DNA from: Odiellus spinosus
Taxonomy: Eukaryota; Arthropoda; Arachnida; Opiliones; Phalangiidae
Length of the DNA stretch: 64,000 nucleotides
Direction: 5' to 3'
Assembly: GCA_963920705.1 (NCBI GenBank)
Contig: OY987237.1
Coordinates: 15,778,601-15,842,600 of the forward strand
In this document: piece after piece, positions 60,305 through 64,000 of the stretch
How the letters are laid out: each line of letters opens with the position of its first letter
Position numbering within the stretch: position 1 is the first letter of the stretch
The notes under the pieces: model-generated
Told to the model about the DNA's origin: nothing
The model's database searches: none
What the model saw: the letters and a program-made list of their open reading frames with translations, nothing else
Made by a program: the position numbers and the translations under genes

Positions 60305-60365
60305 TTTGGAAAAATATTTCGCGCTAAATTAACTTAAGACTCGATAATTTTCTTTTAAATTTAAA

Positions 60366-62776
60366 TTAGCTAAAACTATGGGCTAAACAAGGAGCTCGCC
60401 AAACACCCGAAGCGTGTCCACTTCGGCCGCAAGACATAGCAGGAGCTTCTATCCACGTATCAGTTCTTTGATCGTAAACTTCCATCGTGTTAAGAAAGTC
60501 ATTACCATCGTAACCACCTATCGAGTGAATAGATATTTAAAACAAAGGTTTCGTAGCAAAAATGTCACGTTCAAATAGTTATAATTGCTGAGAAATGAAA
60601 CAAAATTAATTATTCTTTACCTAATGCGTAAATTTTGTTATCTAAAACCGAAACGCTGAGAGCGCTTCTTGGCGAATTCATGCTGGCTACGGTTTCCCAT
60701 TCGTTATTCTCAATATCGTATCTTTCAACGGAATTAAGCTGCAACTTTCCATCGTATCCTCCAACGGCGTAGACGAAATTATCCAAGGCTACGACTCCTA
60801 ATACGAAGAATTAAAATCATTCCGCTAGAATTAAAGAAAGACGATGAAAAAGAAACGTACCGGCTCCGCTTCTAGTAACTTTCATTTTAGCTACATAAGT
60901 CCACGAATCTTTTTCAGGGTTATAACATTCGACGGTGTCTAATCTGGCCATTCCATCGTAACCACCCACCGCGTAAAGCAGTCTTTTAACTACGGCTACT
61001 CCAACTCCAATTCTAGCGGAGTTCATGGCGCAAACCATGCTCCATTTATCCTCCATAGGATCGTACCTCAAATTAATTATAATAAAACTAATTACGATTT
61101 ATTTGTAAAGGGAGAATGAACTGATTGGAAATTTATTCTTAAAGGAAGAATGAACTGATGATTGGAAATTTATTCTAAAAGGGAGAATGAATGGATGAGG
61201 AAACTAAAAATAAGGGCTAGTGAAAAAGGGTTTCTTTTATCCTGAAAATTAAGAATTACTCACTTTTCCACGGAACTATGATGATTTGTTTCTTGAGATC
61301 CTCCAACTGCGAAAAGTTGACCGTCTAAAACTGCGACTCCGACCCTATTTCTTGCGCATAACATACCGGCACACGCTTTCCAAGAATTTGAAATGGGATC
61401 GTAACAATCTACGGCGTTTGAGTCTTGGTTCCCATCGGGGGAATTATTCCGTCCACCAACGACGTAAAACTTTCCTTCGATAAAAGCTCCGGCTAATCCA
61501 CTCCTAGGACTAGGAAGTTCAGCTAATGGATACCATTTTTTTTCTTGAGCATTATAACATTCCAAGTTACTCAAAGAGTGTCTTAAGTATCCGCCAGCCG
61601 TATAAATCACGCAAGGAACTTTCGGAGTTCGTTCGTTACAAGGGTAAGAACGACGTAACGTTAAATCCTAAACAAAATTACGGTTATTACGGTTAAATTT
61701 TGTTAAAAAAGTGTTTGAAACTTGCCTGAATAATTTTGCTAAGATAGTCGCAACACTGAGGAGTATTTTTAACGATATCGCAACACTGTATTTGTTCTTT
61801 TAAGAAACGCGGAGTTAAAAAATGACATCGAACTGCGTAAAGTATATCGGCCATTTTTGGGCATCTTTTCTCCGGATCGTGTTTAACCCAACGTAAAACT
61901 GCGTTAAAAACTTCACTCTCACATCGCACGTTTAATTCGTCTCGACGTATAAGTTGAACTAATTTGCACGATGAAAGTGCTAGAAATTCTTCGCCTTGAG
62001 AGATCTTTCAGGTCAAAAAAAAAAATTGGTTTTTAAATAGGTTTTTACATTTTTTTTGGCAAATTAATAAAATAAGACAAAGTACCTCACTAAAATGATC
62101 ATCGATATACTGATTGGCACGCTGGAAAAACTGAGTACAACCGTGTTGTAACGCAAAATCAGCTATTCCTATCACGTTAGAAGGGTCTAATTGTTTTTCG
62201 AGAAATTGACAGCAAGCTTCGATTATGTGATTAACCTTTAAAAGTTTTAAAACTAAAACATTGGAAGGGTTCTTAACAGTTCTAGAAATCATTTTTAATT
62301 AACCTGAAACATCGTCGCAGCTGGTAAAAGATTGCAAACCGTCATTTCCTCCACTTTAACTTCACCGGTGTAGCAAAAACGTATAATTATGGCCATTGTT
62401 AATGGACAAACTCCTTGAATGTTTATAGATTTCATATTGGATTCTTTCAAACCACTCGTGAACATGGCCTTAAATAAAAAAAATTCAAATATACAATAAT
62501 AATTGATTGATAACTTTATGACCCTACCTTGAAATAAGGACTAGCAGATGCAAGGACGATTTTATGAGCTTGAAAGACTTCATTACCGACGTGAATCTCA
62601 ACATCGCATAGTTTCTGATGGCATCTCAAAAGGGACATTACCTCCAAAGCTTCTTTCGGGAAAGAACTAAACTTCACCGTTAAGGATTCTTCATCATTAT
62701 CGTTCGGTGGTCGTGGTCGAAAACATTCGGGACGGGGTTGTCCAACACCGTGGCAACTTTTACACTTATCACTCAT
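60366..62776 (-). CDS. Keap1: KEAP1 (Kelch-like ECH-associated protein 1) ortholog, complete
   Basis: Eight exons on the minus strand: 62776-62528 (ATG), 62468-62304, 62235-62086, 62004-61726, 61667-61264, 61066-60861, 60797-60621 and 60517-60366 (TAA), in frame to 593 residues (human 624). Order: a short Cys-rich N-terminus, BTB (about 45-165; LCDVEIHVGNEVFQAHKIVL), BACK (170-280; LDPSNVIGIADFA, NVRCESEVFNAV), then six Kelch blades. KEAP1 bridges NRF2/CncC to the CUL3 ubiquitin ligase and senses electrophiles. Residues that contact the NRF2 ETGE motif in human are all present: Y334 (GGYLRHSL), S363, R380/N382 (GGRNNSPDG), N414/R415 (ARNRVGV), R483 (GGYDGMAR), S508, Q530 (DGKLQLNS), S555, Y572 and S602. 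Sensor cysteines C273 and C288 correspond to Cys248 and Cys263; the C151 position is Thr126, with a Cys two residues later. One intron has a GC donor. Confidence 0.96.
61668..61725 (-). other. GC-AG intron in KEAP1
   Basis: After SKIIQ the sequence reads CAG|GCAAGT on the minus strand, and the next exon (DLTLRRSYPC) starts after TTTGTTTAG. No GT donor in frame is nearby, and reading through stops after 10 residues. GC-AG is the common non-canonical U2 type, and the otherwise perfect donor (CAG/..AAGT) is typical. Confidence 0.82.
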
Positions 62777-64000
62777 TCTTTACGATTGAAACCGTTGAAT
62801 AATAAAGCGAGAAAGACTTCTATACACTGATAACCAGCCTTTACTACTATACTCTCAGTAAAAATCGAACTTATAGCCGCATAATTACGAAATAATTCAT
62901 GCTTAATTCCATGGAAATCATTTTTTAATGAGCTTTAAATTTAATGAAGTAATAGCGTTAAGCCTCGGTTAAAGTTCAAAAAATTCAGTTTTATGATTTT
63001 ATCAGATCAATTTAAATAATATAACGCTTATTTGACGTAATTACTTAGTCCTTATGAAATTATCGGCGACGTAACTAAACAAAAACAGATCAAAATCACC
63101 AAATTTAACATTATTTTCGATATTTCTTTTAACGTCTCGGTCTGATAGTGTACAGAAAATGTACATGACTTTCCTTCAAAAGTGATTCGACGACAATGGA
63201 AGATCAATGGTTGAAAAATGCGTGACGTCACGATTTAATGTAGTACCGTAACCCCTTTTGACCCCTCTAGTTTTTCTCAGGGTCCGTTTATTCGGGTTGC
63301 GACCATGATTGTTGGGACGCGATGAGAGGCTTCAAAATATCTCAGCTTCTTCACTTCAGCGCCAAAAAGAGGAATTTAACACTAGAACAGCTACAAAATA
63401 GAGCGTCTAACGTCACTATCTTTTAAATATAATCCAGATCAACTAACGTGAATATTTTTCAAGCTACAAACTCGTGTCCAAACCCGAATAAACGAACCAA
63501 GATTTTTATATAATTTTGTCAACCCCCTCCATATCCAGATTTTCTCGCTACTACACTTATTCAAAATGACTTGCACAAAAAAGCAAGCTATTCCCCCCTT
63601 CTATCTTGTATCTAGTAGTTCTTTTGACATCTGGCCGGAATTATAAAGCAGATTAAAGTATAGAGAGCGCTTTACTTTTTTCGCCGAGTCACGAAGTGAC
63701 ACTGACAATTATCACAATTTATACTCATATTTCACCTTAATTTGGTAGCACGTACGATCCTGGGACAACCGTAACGTCATAATTTATTAGCCAATTATTA
63801 AGCTTTTACAGCAGCTTAGTTACGCGCCTACTGCCAAGTTAAAGTGGTATTAAATATATATTTTTAAGGAAAATATTCAAATTTTATTTTTTATTTCCTT
63901 ACAAATAAAATTAACAACATTGCAAAATCTTAAATACATGGAATTTTAAACAAAACTTGGAATATTTTTTTAACAAATAAAGCTTTACTTCGTAAATAAA
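62777..64000. promoter_or_regulatory. Upstream region of KEAP1
   Basis: 1.2 kb upstream of the KEAP1 start codon. It should hold the promoter and 5' UTR. It is AT-rich with some GC-richer stretches; no repeat family, no second gene and no clear core promoter motif could be assigned. Confidence 0.35.

Larger units (their letters stand above)
55445..60365. other. Intergenic DNA upstream of the KEAP1 3' end
   Basis: Besides the repeats listed separately, a less AT-rich stretch (57350-58080) has several short frames on both strands but no recognisable domain. A short hairpin lies at 58337-58440 (17-bp arms GAAGAATAGGTCCCGG type), a CCCTGACC fragment at 58519-58590 and a 14-base C run at 59113-59126. 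No gene can be supported. Confidence 0.4.

Overview
The window looks like AT-rich nuclear DNA from an arthropod, most likely an insect. The genes are split by GT-AG introns, several only 55-75 bp long. The cysteine string protein and KEAP1 read as insect-like orthologs, and much of the rest is short non-autonomous DNA transposons. The species cannot be named from the sequence alone. No bacterial operon, CRISPR array, rRNA or convincing tRNA was seen, and no LTR element, retrovirus copy or Polinton was recognised.

Gene-bearing left part (about 1-28.2 kb): (1) a plus-strand CCCH zinc-finger gene of the ZC3H4/ZC3H6 (suppressor of sable) type at 1027-5845, whose fourth visible exon is joined through what looks like a U12-type AT-AC intron; (2) the minus-strand synaptic-vesicle co-chaperone cysteine string protein (DNAJC5/Csp), five coding exons at 8117-16663; (3) a plus-strand single-exon THAP-domain gene at 17459-18340, head to head with Csp; (4) minus-strand VCP/TER94 (p97 AAA ATPase), twelve exons at 19842-23752, complete at 804 residues; (5) the 3' part of an unrecognised minus-strand gene encoding a Ser/Asn/Asp-rich protein, 26989-28204.

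Middle part (about 28.2-60.3 kb): a 32-kb stretch without a recognisable gene. It holds several families of non-autonomous terminal-inverted-repeat elements (tips CAGGGTTGCCAC, CAGGGTTCGTAC, CAGGGTGACCACT, CAGAGGTATATAATAA, CAGAAGCCGATGAAACC), two unrelated TTAA-flanked elements of 283/284 bp, a 100-bp satellite array split by a 1.15-kb hAT-type insertion with a perfect 8-bp target duplication, a foldback with 320-bp arms, and several smaller tandem arrays. Four unrelated arrays carry the same TTAGGCTTA core, which is also scattered widely outside them.

Right end (60.4-62.8 kb): a complete minus-strand KEAP1 gene (593 residues, eight exons, one GC-AG intron), followed by 1.2 kb of upstream DNA.

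The genes are ordinary conserved cellular genes with no evident shared pathway beyond general proteostasis (Csp, VCP and the CUL3 adaptor KEAP1). I see no new multi-gene system. The most unusual items are two tiny perfect palindromes (38 and 32 bp) in a Csp intron, sharing their arms and each flanked by 7-bp direct repeats, which look like transposons reduced to almost only their ends; the AT-AC intron; and the TTAGGCTTA core shared by unrelated arrays.
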